From contig JAYGXS010000004.1 of the NCBI GenBank assembly GCA_036362985.1, positions 66,903,661-66,967,660 of the forward strand: a stretch of DNA of 64,000 nucleotides, written 5' to 3'. The stretch's first letter is position 1. Each line of letters starts with the position of its first letter. The DNA comes from Ligula intestinalis. Taxonomy: Eukaryota; Platyhelminthes; Cestoda; Diphyllobothriidea; Diphyllobothriidae. Shown here piece by piece: positions 32,150 to 43,504 of this stretch. The notes beneath the pieces are model-generated. The model did no database searches. It was not told where the DNA came from and worked only from the letters and a program-made list of their open reading frames with translations. The position numbers and the translations under genes were made by a program.

Positions 32150-32460
32150 AGTATACAGATAATTGCCATATGGGCCTTAAAATGTCGATAAAGTTTCGAA
32201 TGTTTTACGTGCTGTCAAGTGTGTGTTCATTGATATAGATTCTGTTCGATATTTACATCAAAACCTTCACAAAAAATATAGATTAAATAGATCTACCAAG
32301 GAAATGAGGTTTTGGATATAAATTCTTATATAAATGACCATATGGACCATATATCGAAAGACCTCAAAACAGCCAAACACACAGTCGAGCAAAAAGAGCG
32401 TCCACACCAAACGTTATTCCTAAGATTAATAAAAAAAACGTTCTCTTTAAAAGTACTTAA
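32150..32460 (+). repeat. Direct repeat A, left copy
   Basis: CATATGGGCCTTAAAATGTCG, ATTGATATAGATTCTGTTCG, TTTTGGATATAAATTCTTAT, CTCAAAACAGCCAAA and AAAAAGAGCGTCCACAC recur at 34540-34850 in the same order. The two copies flank R1 sequences and the 1.6-kb insertion, so R1 may have direct terminal repeats or be a tandem-array unit. Confidence 0.7.
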
Positions 32461-32469
32461 ATCATATAT

Positions 32470-32634
32470 TTCCGGAATTAGGGTTTCTGTGTCTCTCGTT
32501 GCCGGCACTTAGGCTTTAACTTTGATCTGATCACAGCATTTAAAACAGGGAATACAGCAAGAAGGAGGTATATATAAATTCCTAACGCCGTATGCCTATA
32601 CCGCTCATAATCTGGTAACATATACACTATACCC
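32470..32634 (+). repeat. R1 repeat, left of insertion
   Basis: Matches 23.35-23.52 kb (TGTCTCTCGTTGCCGGCACT, TAAATTCCTAACGCCGTATG, ACCGCTCATAATCTG). The match breaks at about 32635 and resumes at about 34245. Confidence 0.65.
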
Positions 32635-34245
32635 TAGTAGCAATTTTCGACTATTCAACGACTAAAGATCGACTATTCCTAGTCGGCCCCGTCGACTTAA
32701 AGTCACCTAGTTCAGCCAGAAAATAGTCGACTGTTAGTCAACTATTTCTAGTCGCCTAATAGTCAACTACTTATAGTCGGTCTAGGCAGTCGGTGGTAAA
32801 TACAGTTTACGCTTGGAAGTGAATCCCTTTACTTGGCGAACGACCCCTTTTACACGTTTAACCCCAATTGAGTCGTAGAAAGGTGAAGTCTGAAAACTTC
32901 TTTTACTGGAAAACTTTATTAGAAACTAGAAAACGAAAAGAATATGTACAGGCAACGTCGTTTTTCACGAAGTTGAAGGTTCATCCGTGGCGCCTAAAGG
33001 CCAGCCGTACTTGAAGACATTGTAAGTGTACTTACCAGCTGTCTTATTTTTTTCGTCGCTCTGGCTATATGCTAAGAATGACTGTCAAATAGAGCTCTTT
33101 GCCTTCTTAGTATGGCGTCGTCAAGGTTGTCCCGAAGAGACTTGTTTTCTTTATTTAACTTATTGAAAAGCTCTAAGCAAATACAGTCAAGCAGTTAATA
33201 GGAGGCATACCCACTATGATCTAATAAAATGGGGATTCATAGATTGACAGTTTATCATCTTTTCCTTTCCAGTTGATGATGGAGATTATCTCATCTTCAA
33301 AAACTGCGGAGAAAATGCTCTTAAGGAGGTTTTGGAGCGTCTCCCCACCTAGACATTTTAGGTATGAAATCTAATGCAAGTTATCATTATCTGGTGTACA
33401 GCTTACAAGCTGCTGTCGAAAAGTGTTGACTTCAGCTACTTTGCGGTAAATCATGAGCAACAAGTTGTTCCTGTCAGGCCTGTTATCAGTCGCCGCAGTG
33501 CCATGAGAGGATTCTGCTGAAGATTTTGTGTGAGAAGGTAGTATTTACCGTCGTGATCACCGGCAGCTGTAATGTCGAACGATGGTTCGAAAAACTCATC
33601 CGGCAGTGGTTACGAACTGCCCATTCACGTATTTACTTGACGTAGTCCGTCCGTGCAGATTGGGGCTATTTTTCCTGCTCGCTTTCTCGATTTCGTCCTC
33701 CTCTTCCTCCATTCCTATAAGAACCCAATCAGTGTCACTGACGGTTTTCGACGTCTCCCACTAATAATCGTTCGATTCAGGGGGCGTTGTGCTCTCATTT
33801 CCTACATTTTGTATAACATTCACGGCTTCCATTCTTTTATTTACGGCCTCCTCTACTGCCTGTCATTCCTCGTCAGCATACCTCTTAAGCCGCCGTCTTT
33901 GTGTTCTCTCAGAACTCTCCCTAAACACAGTTAAAAAAGGCAAAACAATGGCAAACATTATAACAATTATTATAGGCAATAGAAATAGAAATATTATTCA
34001 ACAGCAGGCAGTAAGAGTGACTGATAGACTGATTGATAGCTTGCATGATTGACAGCTCGCGCGCGCACGCCGTTCACGTCAAAAATGTCGCGTATAGTTG
34101 CGCTTGCGCGCTTAAAGAGCGCAAACCAATCAGACTTCAGATTGCGTCATTTGGGTAACCAATTAGATCACAGCATTGCGAACGACTAGAAATGGCAATT
34201 TATGGTCGACTAGTTGCTATAAGGGTAGTCTACGCCTTTTGTAAA
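32635..34245 (-). mobile_element. 1.6-kb element inserted in R1, decayed ORF
   Basis: Ends CCCTAGTAGCAA (about 32629) and TTGCTATAAGGG match as inverted repeats in 10 of 12 positions. Subterminal AGTCGACTA/TAGTCGAC words are dense at the left (32640-32780) and sparse at the right (34180-34215), as in some DNA transposons such as hAT. On the minus strand, decayed coding is visible: EEEEDEIEKASRKNSPNLHG (about 33710-33650), and farther on LKSIFSAVFEDEIISIINWK followed by GKDDKLSIYESPFY. The latter vaguely recalls the C-terminal pattern of DUF4806-like proteins. No catalytic motif is seen. Host duplications were not resolved. Confidence 0.5.
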
Positions 34246-34539
34246 ATGTTTTGAGCACTACAGTATGTCGAACGCTGCATGCAAAATGCCTAAGTTTATA
34301 AATGTTTGATCATGATTTGCATACAGGCATGAACGCATTTGCGAATTTAGTTCTCTAAAGTAGTATAACAAGTTATTAGTTTTTTTTAAGAAAAATTAAA
34401 TTTTCTTGTTAATTGCCAAGCTCCAGAGATGTAAAAACAGCTATAGAATAGATAAATTAATCTTCCTAATGTGCAAAGAACTTTTCCTTAGTCAAAATAT
34501 TTTAAAATTAATTCCGTTGTTTATTTACAATAACTGCCA
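34246..34539 (+). repeat. R1 repeat, right of insertion
   Basis: CAGTATGTCGAACGCTGCATG, GAAAAATTAAATTTTCTTGT and CTCCAGAGATGTAAAAACAG match 23.54-23.75 kb, then GCAAAGAACTTTTCC and ATATTTTAAAATTAATTCC match 28.97-29.01 kb. This copy provides the uninterrupted junction used to define the 23754-28882 insertion. Confidence 0.65.
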
Positions 34540-34850
34540 TATAGGCCTTTAAATGTCGATAAAGTTTAAAATCTTTTCCATGCTGTCAAGCGTCTGCTCA
34601 TTGATATAGATTCTGTTCGACCTTACCAACCAAATATTTACAACAAGATACACATTAAATGGATTTACAAAAAAGGGTTTTTGGATATAAGTTTTTATAT
34701 AGATGGCTATATGGGCCATACATAAAATGGCCTCAAAACAGCCAAATAAACTGTCGAAAAAAAGAGCGTCCACGCTAGAAGTCTGATATGGTTCTTCCTA
34801 AGATTAATAAACAAACCTTCGCTTTAAAAGCACTTAAATTAGATATCCAG
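34540..34850 (+). repeat. Direct repeat A, right copy
   Basis: Same ordered blocks as 32150-32460 (TAGGCCTTTAAATGTCGATA, CATTGATATAGATTCTGTTC, GGGTTTTTGGATATAAGTTT, CTCAAAACAGCCAAA). Copies are clearly diverged, so this is not a recent LTR pair. Confidence 0.7.
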
Positions 34851-34859
34851 CAGACCAAT

Positions 34860-36275
34860 TTCCGTGCATATTACCCGGTAAAAATGGAGATTTTTTGACA
34901 ATTCCTTTAATTTTTCTGAAGATAAATGATTCACTTTGACTAGATATGAGAGAACTCACTTTCCTCCTTTTATAGGAAAGTTTTTGACATTGTGAATTAC
35001 TTCCAGGGTCTGTTTTAGACTTGCAAATGCAAAAAAAGTTGTAGCCACAAAGATAACAAGATATGTAATTATTGTTATTCTTCTATCTGTTCCGTTTCGA
35101 AATAACGCATAAGCGGAAATTATAGTGTACAAAACTTATATCTTTACGCGACTTACATTTAAAAAGGCGTGTTTTACATTACCTTCACGATAACATATAT
35201 GGACAGTTTTGCTTATGTGCGATCTACGCGATTTGGTAACAAAAAATGCGACCAACGCTTTTTATGATGCATTTTAAGCAACAAAAACTTCGCAGGTTTG
35301 TTTGCAATAATTTTTTGTTCTTTGTTTCTGAAAATAAATGTGACTCCTTAAACTTGACCTCACATGCATCTTAACAACTTAAGACCAAATTTTCCGCTTC
35401 TGAGAGGGATATGTTTTTCACTATGTTGGCTTTCTTCCATAGCATAATGCATATTAATAACATGTTTGGTCCTGTCGTACATAAAAACAGTAAATTTCTT
35501 CGATATAAGACTACTCACAATTTCGCCAAAATGTATGCCCATTACCCTTAAGTAACATAATTAAAAGGGTATTTTTCTTAATTAGGAGGCTTCTTCAGGA
35601 TTAAATCCACTCAGTGGGTCAAAATAACGTGACCAACATATGCTAAACTACCCAGTTAAATGTCGTCACAACTTTTTCTTGTAGCACTCACCATATTGTG
35701 TTTACTCTCTTCTTAATGAAATGCAGGAATGTAAGATATTAATTTTACAGAAGACACATAACTTATACAGAAAACACCCTAAAGTCAAATTTAACGACAG
35801 ATCGAGTTTCATATTATGTGCGAAGTGGATAACCTTTTTAAATCCAAAGAAACCAGCCATCTGAATGTTGTTATCTGAGGAAGGCCTGATTTACCGTCAA
35901 ACGAGCAAAAGAAGCAACATTTTGCTTATGTTTTCCATAAGGGTACCGAAAATTTAGACAGAAAAACATATATTACTCAAGTTGTCATCTTGTTTTACAA
36001 ATGATGTTTCTTGAGAAGACCAAAAAGACGTTCGCTCAAACGCCGGCATCCTGCTGTGCTTGCAAAATGTCGAGATCATGCTATAAGTAATAAATATTCC
36101 AAACTGCCTTGAAAAATAATTTCCAATCTAAAACGAATTTTCCAGGTATGCTTTATATTTCCTGACGTCAGTCACTGGCTGCAGCAATACGCGTTTCAGT
36201 AATCTCTCAAACGTTCATTTGACAGTAAAAGCTCGCAGGCGTTATTATTAGAGAAGGGCATCCAGAATCCATCTT
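34860..36275. other. Non-coding AT-rich intron sequence
   Basis: No exon, RNA gene or repeat copy recognised on either strand. No open frame beyond chance length. Confidence 0.45.
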
Positions 36276-36290
36276 AATTACTCCATACTT

Positions 36291-36697
36291 CAGAAGGACA
36301 GTTGGCGAGCATGCGTATACTTTCGATAAATTCTCTTCGGGCCATTACATTTATATGGAAGGAGAAGGTACAGGGTGACAAGCAATCAATTAATTATCGT
36401 TCTAATCAACTTAGTCTTAGGAATGGGGGCTTGGGGTTTGGGTTGGTAAAAAGGGGGTAGTGACAGGGTAATTAGGAGAGGGGGGGAAAGAACGCGTGGA
36501 AAATGCTGGCAGTTCTGCGGCCGTTGGCCATGCTAGGCTTGGGGCCTGAAGAAAGTTCTTCTGCGCGCACAACACCGGCTTCATCAGGCGAATGGCCGTG
36601 GCCTCCGCTGTTGCCAGCAGAGAATTTATCGAAAGTATACATGTGCTCGCCAACTGTCCTTCTGAATTATCGAATGGGGATTTTCGCAACTTTAAAG
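36291..36697 (-). mobile_element. 407-bp hammerhead PLE element with exact 12-bp TSD
   Basis: Bounded by TACTCCATACTT at 36279-36290 and again at 36698-36709, identical. Ends are inverted: CAGAAGGACAGTTGGCGAGC (left) and its complement GCTCGCCAACTGTCCTTCTG (right, about 36644-36663). The minus strand encodes a PLE C-terminal scrap: LLATAEATAIRLMKPVLCAQ, then KNFLQAPSLAWP. Left-end hammerhead at 36303-36343 has core CCGAAGA (two changes); the right one has lost its CTGATGA box. It is the cleanest insertion in the window. Confidence 0.85.
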
Positions 36698-36984
36698 TAC
36701 TCCATACTTGTTTTATTCATTCTCTCTCTCCTTGGGTGCCCCTGATCAATGGAGATAGCCTAAACGGAGACCAAAGCATTCAAAATGACACAAATGTTCC
36801 ATTTGATGAACGCCACACAAATGTACGTGTGTACACAACAAAAGGTTGGTTCATTCACGCTCGCCCGTCCGTTACGGGACTTATTCGTTTTGGAGATCAC
36901 TCTCGAGAACAACCAGCAACCACATAGCGGCTAATATGATCGGTAGATGAACATATCCAACGCAGACAAGGGAGACTGGAATTG

Positions 36985-37120
36985 CCATTTCTGATTTATT
37001 AGCGTTGGAGTCCTAGTTAACGAATTGCGGATTAGAGTCTTCATTTGTAGACTACGTGAGGTTCGTATGGCTAGCTGATGACTGCCAATAAGACAGAAAT
37101 GCTCATTTCAGTCTCTCTCG
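36985..37120 (+). repeat. tRNA-like short repeat, family B (decayed)
   Basis: The end block GGCTAGCTGATGACTGCCAA, TAAGACAGAAATGCTCATTT, CAGTCTCTCTCGTC matches the tail at 9.87-9.93 kb and 60.06-60.12 kb. The promoter-like head is badly decayed. Confidence 0.5.
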
Positions 37121-37129
37121 TCTTTTTTC

Positions 37130-39400
37130 GGCCATGTTAATCGGTCGCCAACGAGAACTGCCATTTAAGCCACCCTTAACAGAGGGTGACCGGAATTCCT
37201 TGTGTTTCCTATCCATGCACAGAGATTTCAGCCAGAAAATGCAAGACAACGGACATTTTAAGATGTTTATTGAAGCATTTGCTAGGTGCTTTCTTCTAAA
37301 TTGAAAGGCAGAAAGTTAAGACTGTAACATAACTAAAGCACTAGGAGCACTTTTATAGAGCATTAAAGAAAACCCCTAGCGGAAAATATTAGCGCACAGC
37401 GAAGGTGCAGAATTTTGTATTAGGCCAGAATAGATACGAAGGGGATCGCAGAGACAGTTGCCCTGCGACTATTATTCATTTTCGAAATGACATCAGCATG
37501 CAAACTTTAAATGGGGGAAGGCAGGGGGTAAAGGTTGCAATGAATGAGATGACGGATTGCAGGCATTACAGTCACAGAGAAGAGTGTCGTGAAGAGAACG
37601 TTTTTTTTGTGAATGCTAGGGAAATGGGTGGTTGTGCAGAGCGTGTGGATAAATTAAAAGGGGGAAGGTGCACGCAACTCAGGCGGCCCCAACTATGACA
37701 GTGGCCTGTGGGTAATAACGAAAGTGATGGGGGTCCTTGTGAGAACGGCAGAGGAGTCGCTTTATTCGACCACGGAGCTCGGAAGTGAGACTTCCGGTGG
37801 GCGCGGCAATGATTGGCCCGTAGCCCTGGGAAGAGACAAACTGGCGTCACAACTATGTCAAGAGGTCAATTAGATCGAACAGGCCATGCTACACAGTATA
37901 AAAATAAGGAATTTTCGTGCAGACAAGAATCGCACAAAAAAACTACGATCGATTAACACCTCGCAAAGTAGGCCAAACACATTTAAGCCTCAATACCTAC
38001 TATGCAACCGAAGGATAGCATATTTAATCACCGTCTGAACGAGAAAAGTGCTCTGTCTATAATGAACTCACGTTAGTCATTGCCACATCAAAATGTCTTC
38101 GGTTTTTAAATAAAAAAACAGTCGGTTATTTAGCCATTGTCTATTCAAGAGGGTATCACGCTTTTTTAAAGCCAAAGTAGACGTTTTCTGAGGCATTCTC
38201 CCATATTAAATATCATCTCCATGAATAATTTAGACGGTTTCAAGCTAAGGCTTGCATTTGATACCCACCACCGCTCAAAGAGGCGCCTGTTTTAGCTACT
38301 GAAACACTTTTTGTTAAATTCCTAGTTCTTATGTTGATCAAAACGCTCTTTAGCCTATCAAAACTTCCCTCAAATGTGTACCCTTGGGGATTTCTGAACT
38401 AAGGTGAATATATGGAAATTCGTACCAGTTCAAAAATCAAATATGGTACTGGATACATTTCATACAATAGAAGCAGTGATTTACAAAGTCGTACATTTTT
38501 TAAGGATAACTATACTAGCAAAATAAGTAGTTCTTTTGAGACAAGCTGGTCAATCAATGACCACCTTTTTATTATTTGCTGATTTCCAAACAAATGGGGT
38601 AGCCGACCGTGTACTTATTAGAGAACTTATGTCAATAAAATAATGACGAAGGTGGATCCTGGTTCAAGTAGTCACTCTTGTACTTCAATTTGTGAATCTG
38701 GAATAACTCCTCACATGCACCAACTTATTTACATTATTTGGGCCAATTGACGGAAGAAGCTGGATGGGATAATACATAATGCAGCCTATAAGGCATCCAC
38801 AAACGAACAAAAACCATACCTTTAACCTTTTAAATCGGATTAAACACTCATCAAAAGGCAGTCTTTTTTAAAATAGGCTCTTTGATAACGCACTTCAGTA
38901 AGTTATTTTACATATACCATGTATATTTTAAATTCCCTTTTCATGTTTACTTTGTCCCTTAAATCATCGGAGTGCGGGAGATTTTAATTATCTCAAACTT
39001 AGGACACAGAAGCCTACAAATAAAAATCACACTTTATTTCAAGTGAAACATTTCTTAATGCAAAATGGCCAACACTTCGTTGAGTGTACTGGAATATCTT
39101 TAAATACAATATAAGTATTGCTTACCTAAAAAGCCAAGACAGCCTATTTTTTACATTCTATAGTTTAATTCAAGAGAGCAGTGAGCCAAAATACCAGTAA
39201 ATTCTGCATGAAGGACTTATTTTTAATTTAAAACGAATTTCTAATATAAACCAAACAGGCAAATTCTGGAACATTCGCTTACGATGTCAACTTGAACTGT
39301 CACACGAAAAGACAACCTTTCTTAGGCTGCAAATATAAGTATTTTGTCTGTCTTGCTCCTAACTATTAGCTATCCTTGCGGAAGAGCGAGCGCAAAGTTA
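37130..39400. other. Non-coding sequence, no recognised genes
   Basis: Overlapping open frames at 37405-37850 have no recognised domain or convincing splice pair. From 37.9 to 39.4 kb the sequence is AT-rich with no visible repeat copy. Confidence 0.4.
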
Positions 39401-39439
39401 TCACATAAGCGGTGGAATTCTAGTTTAGATCCCAGAAAT

Positions 39440-40110
39440 TGTTTAAATAACCTAATTTACTTAAATTTCTTATTAACTTTTTGTTTATTGGGTGTGAGAA
39501 ATCTGGGCACTTTTAACTTATATATGCTTAATAGTTTATTAGTTATTTTAGTATTCGTGTGAAACAAATTGGTATTTAGGAAGCTGTCTACTTCAAATTA
39601 CCTTGGGTCAAACTTACCCTTCTCGAGTTAGATCGATATAGTCCGCGGCGCTGCGCACGGCAAACAACTTAAATTTACATGCGCAGCAACATAACGTTAG
39701 TTTATTTGGTTTATTTAACTTCCTTGTATTTAAGTTCAGATTTTAGTTCATTATTATGTTATTTTTTATATTTAATTATTTTTGAGCAACGTGAGTTAAC
39801 CTTACTTTATTTTATGCTTTTATAAGGTTCAATTCAGCTTAAGTTAGTTATTTTTAATCGATTTGGTTCCCAATATTTGCATAATTGGACATCCAATGAT
39901 GGCATGCTTTTGTTGTTGAAAAACATAAGATTATTCAAATAATAATTCCCATTTCTTTTCTGTTTTTATAAACTTTATTTTTTAAATTAACATTTTCTTT
40001 ATTTTTTATTGCTCCGAAGTGATACGCTTTATTACACCGGATTCTGTATTTCAAAAGGATGGGGCTTTCATGTTTCTGATCTTGAACCAAAACTAAGATT
40101 CTACCGCATA
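39440..40110 (+). repeat. AT-rich dispersed repeat (plus copy 2)
   Basis: Same order of blocks as 22150-22760: ATTGTTTAAATAACCTAATT, TTTATTGGGTGTGAGAAATC, GCATAATTGGACATCC, GGCATGCTTTTGTTGTTGAA, TTATTCAAATAATAATTCCC, and AGGATGGGGCTTTCATGTTT against AAGGATAAAGCTTTCACGTA. It adds a CCGCGGCGCTGCGCACGG core not present in copy 1. Confidence 0.6.
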
Positions 40111-40675
40111 AGCAAGTTAAATTTATAGGGATAATTTCGAACGTTTTGATCTTGATGTGCACCCAGAGGTATTTTACAATGCACGCGCAGAAAGGCCTCT
40201 GATTTGGATATGATTTTAGGAGGTTTAACACCGTGGGGAAATCAGTAAGCAGGTCAAATAACTACGAAAAATCCTTTGAGATCAAGCTGCTGATTCTTAC
40301 ACATAAACTCATGAAAACAAAACTTTCTACATGGAAGGTTAGAGAAATAAATATGCCAAATTAAATTTAAGCGACAACCGAAAAGAATAAGCAGCATTTT
40401 CAGTAAAATAAAGCTCTACCAGTTAAAGGTAGTTGGGGATTTTTGCGAGAAAGTAAGCTTTAGCAGGTGCAACATAATGAAATAATTGAAAGCTAACATA
40501 TACAGCGGGTGGTTGAGGTTAGAGATTGCCACTCACGATTAATAAAGGTAACGGTAGGTCTGCAAGTGAAAAATGTAACACATTAGTTGTTGTTTTATTG
40601 CATTAGTGTGCTGCAATGGATCATGCTAAAGTCTAGAACACCTTGACAAACAGTAAACGCATAAATTCGTGTTAC

Positions 40676-40787
40676 CTCCCCCCCAACGCCTGGGTGAGCA
40701 GGTGTATCCCTTAACTTTGAAACTGCGTTTTTATTCCTACGTGCAACCCACCCCTCGTCACTGAGGTACACGTTAGTGTCTAGGGAC
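40676..40787 (-). CDS. Candidate exon (phase 2 in, phase 0 out)
   Basis: Minus strand, 112 bp between CGACTTCAG| and GGGGGAG|GTAACA. It codes for SLDTNVYLSDEGWVARRNKN, then AVSKLRDTPAHPGVGGE after completing a split codon. Entry phase 2 matches the exit of 43324-43125 if that exon ends at CCAG|GTTCAT, and exit phase 0 matches the acceptor at 25077. It overlaps no other element. Short length makes chance openness possible. Confidence 0.45.
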
Positions 40788-40872
40788 CTGAAGTCGGTGT
40801 GATAAATGCATGCATACATCGTCTCACATGCTTAACGTTTAGAACTCGATTTTGCATGCCGCTACAATTCAC

Positions 40873-40995
40873 CATTGTCGTCCGTGGACTTCGGTAATAA
40901 AGGTCGCTTTCTAAAGGTGAGGTGTACAACGCGGGGCCACGAGAATAGGGTTCCTCAAAGGCTACGGAGTAGGGGGCCACCACTTCGACGCGCTT
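40873..40995 (-). CDS. Candidate exon (phase 0/0), Tyr-containing
   Basis: Minus strand, 123 bp, 41 codons. A TACTAAC branch-like word lies before the acceptor GGGGACTAAG|; the donor is ACAATG|GTGAAT. It codes for KRVEVVAPYSVAFEEPYSRG, PALYTSPLESDLYYRSPRTT, M. The other two frames contain stops. Tyr/Pro/Ser content resembles the exons at 50.2 and 54.3 kb. Its phase prevents it being used together with 40787-40676 and the phase 2 exit of 43324-43125, so alternative splicing is implied if all are real. Confidence 0.5.
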
Positions 40996-41364
40996 CTTAG
41001 TCCCCAGTGGACAAATAAAGGTTAGTAAGTGCACATATCAAGGAGCAAAATAGAAATGATAAGGAAACTTAAAGGACGACAAAATTGACTTAAATATATT
41101 AAAGTTTTGCTTGTTTCATGCAACAGGAATGGCTGAAATTAAGGTAAGCGGATTTTGATAGAAGTAATTCGTGCAGCTGACCAGGCCATCAGCAAATAAT
41201 ATAGTTTATGTGAAAGACGGTTGCTTACTCTTATCGACGGTTTGATCTAAAAAATGACAAGGTGAACGTATGAGTTAAAAGTGATATATGTGTAATGGAA
41301 GAGAGGAAGACAGTTAGTGCGTGTTGGAACTTGAATCTATGACTACACGAACGTGGACTGAAAA

Positions 41365-42305
41365 CAGCCACTAGGCCTTTCTATCGATAATATTATTTTA
41401 TCTAGCTATCAGAATTAATAGGCATATAATAAGTTAAACGATTTAATAAATATGTTGTGGTTTGCTGGTTTTGCATGCGCATTAGGTCAAGATTGGTGTA
41501 GATGGCCTACCTGTGTACTTTAGGCTTTCTTAGCATTATTTTCAGAAGAGTTTGCAAACTCTTACTCCTTTCCTATATTAAAATTGAAGGATGTTGCGTT
41601 TCACTAAGAATTACAATCCAAATGGAAAAAAATATCGGTTCTTAACATGCCTACAAAATGCTGTTTTCTATCGTGCGACCTAGCCTTGTACTTTTAAGTA
41701 GGGTTTCCACCTTAAGCTCCATGAACTTTCCATTGAGGGCATCTTAAGACGTCGTTTTATGTCTTTTAGTGTTCATAAAAGTGCTGGAATAAGTAAACGT
41801 TACAACATACAGGTAAAAACAATATAAACGAGAAACTCAGGACAGCCACTAGGCCTTTCTATTCAGAAAATCCTTTTTTCAAGCTATCAGAAGTAATAGG
41901 CATATCATAAACGATTTAATAAATATGTGGTGGTTTGCCGGTTTTGCATGCCCATCAGGTCAAGATCGGTGTAGAGGGCCGACTTGTGTACTTAAGCTTT
42001 CTTAACGTTATTTTCAGAAGAGTTTGCAAACTTTAATTCTTTCCCTATATTAAAATTGAAGGATGCTGCGTTTTCCTATGACGCACAATCCGAATGAAGG
42101 AAAAATCGGTTCTTCACATGCCTATTAAATGCTGTTTACTAACGTGCGACATAGGCTTGCACTTTTAAGTAAGGTTTCCACCTCAGGTTCCATGAAAGTT
42201 CCATTAAGGACATTTTAAGACGTCGTTTTATGGCTTTTAGTTTCCATAAAAGTGCTAGAATAAGTTTAAGTTACACTATTCACGTTCAAAACGATATAAG
42301 CGAGC
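41365..42305 (+). repeat. Tandem duplication, 478-bp period, two copies
   Basis: CAGCCACTAGGCCTTTCTAT begins at 41365 and 41843. The copies stay collinear through GTTTGCTGGTTTTGCATGCG / GTTTGCCGGTTTTGCATGCC, TTATTTTCAGAAGAGTTTGC, TAAGACGTCGTTTTATG and CATAAAAGTGCT. Divergence is moderate. No open frame; likely a local duplication inside an intron. Confidence 0.9.
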
Positions 42306-43124
42306 GTGCAGATATCAACTGCGCAATAAATTTCGTAAAGGCTTTAAGAATTTGTCGAAAGAGGGGTTAACTATTACTTAATTTATCAGGAATTTAGTAC
42401 ACTTAAATCTACATAAAATGACTACAAGAAATATAAATTGAGCTGTCTTTGTAGGCTATTGTAGAAAATTAATGATCATTTCGAAATTACAGAGGTTACC
42501 GGACGATGCCCATTCTAAAGTTAGCACGCTACTATGCACGAATTAAGTCAGGGTTTCCTTTAATAGACTTGATCCTTACTAAAGTTGAATTTCTGGGTAA
42601 CGTTTGAGCATTTTATCAGTTTAGGTGTAGATAACGTTTGTCAATTATGACAAGATGCAGACATTTGCTTTGCCGACTTATAAATTTAACAAATAAAATT
42701 TAAATTTTCTTTAAAGTGAAGATCACTTTGGCTATAAACAAATAAAAAGCACATGCCATTTGAGTTGTGTGGAAATACCATGCTAACAAAACTATTGTCT
42801 GCATAAACTAATCCTACATACGGCCTTTTATATCATAATTTTATAGTTAAGAACCTTTTTTGTGTGCAGATGCTTAGAAAGGCGACCTTTTTTGATAACA
42901 GGTAGGAATAAGTAGAAAAACCTCAAATAAATTATCATGCAATGTGCAATCAAATCCTAATGCAGTCATGCGTTAGTTTTTTCTCTCTCTCCAGCATTTG
43001 AAATGAGGTTCCTGGAGAGGACACAGGGGGGAAGAAAAATGGTTGGGCAAAAGTGGGGCTGCTTGAAAGAACGCCGCAACAAGTTCCGCTCTGTGGGGCA
43101 TATATAAGGAGGAATCAAATGAAC

Positions 43125-43324
43125 CTGGATCCCAACTCTTGACACTTGGTGTTGACTCGGTCCTCAATGGACGCGGAACCACTGGTCATGTCAATTGCGG
43201 AGTAACGGTCAAGAAGTGTTCGATGTTGGTCCATCTTGTCCTGGACGGATCTCAGTGCGCCCTTGAAGGCAGTAAAGTAATCTGCCGGGGGTAGTTTATA
43301 GTCCAATAAGTTGTCCAGTCTTCG
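43125..43324 (-). CDS. Candidate exon, helical charged segment
   Basis: Minus strand, acceptor CTTTGTTTTAG| before 43324, phase 0. It codes for RRLDNLLDYKLPPADYFTAF, KGALRSVQDKMDQHRTLLDR, YSAIDMTSGSASIEDRVNTK, CQELGSR. The heptad-like spacing of Leu and charged residues suggests a coiled coil or spectrin-like helix bundle, but no family is assigned. The donor CCAG|GTTCAT is weak and would give exit phase 2. It joins in phase with 45279-45148 upstream, extending the helix (EIMAERRKID-RRLDNLL). Confidence 0.6.
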
Positions 43325-43504
43325 CTAAAACAAAGTCGAGTGATTGCTTTTGTGTCAAAAGCAGCACTTTTAATGCAGGGAAGAATGCAAAAGAAAAAGA
43401 ATGTATTGCAATCAACCACGAATATAGTTCTAAGGATAAATAACCAGTCGGTGGATATAGTTGCAGAACATATTTCACGTGTTAACTAAATGACCAACTA
43501 TGAC

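Noticed and set aside
32640..32790. Regular array of GTCGACTA-like words considered as a CRISPR-like or satellite array
   Set aside because: Spacing is irregular, there is no repeat-spacer structure, the context is eukaryotic, and the words fit a transposon subterminal region.
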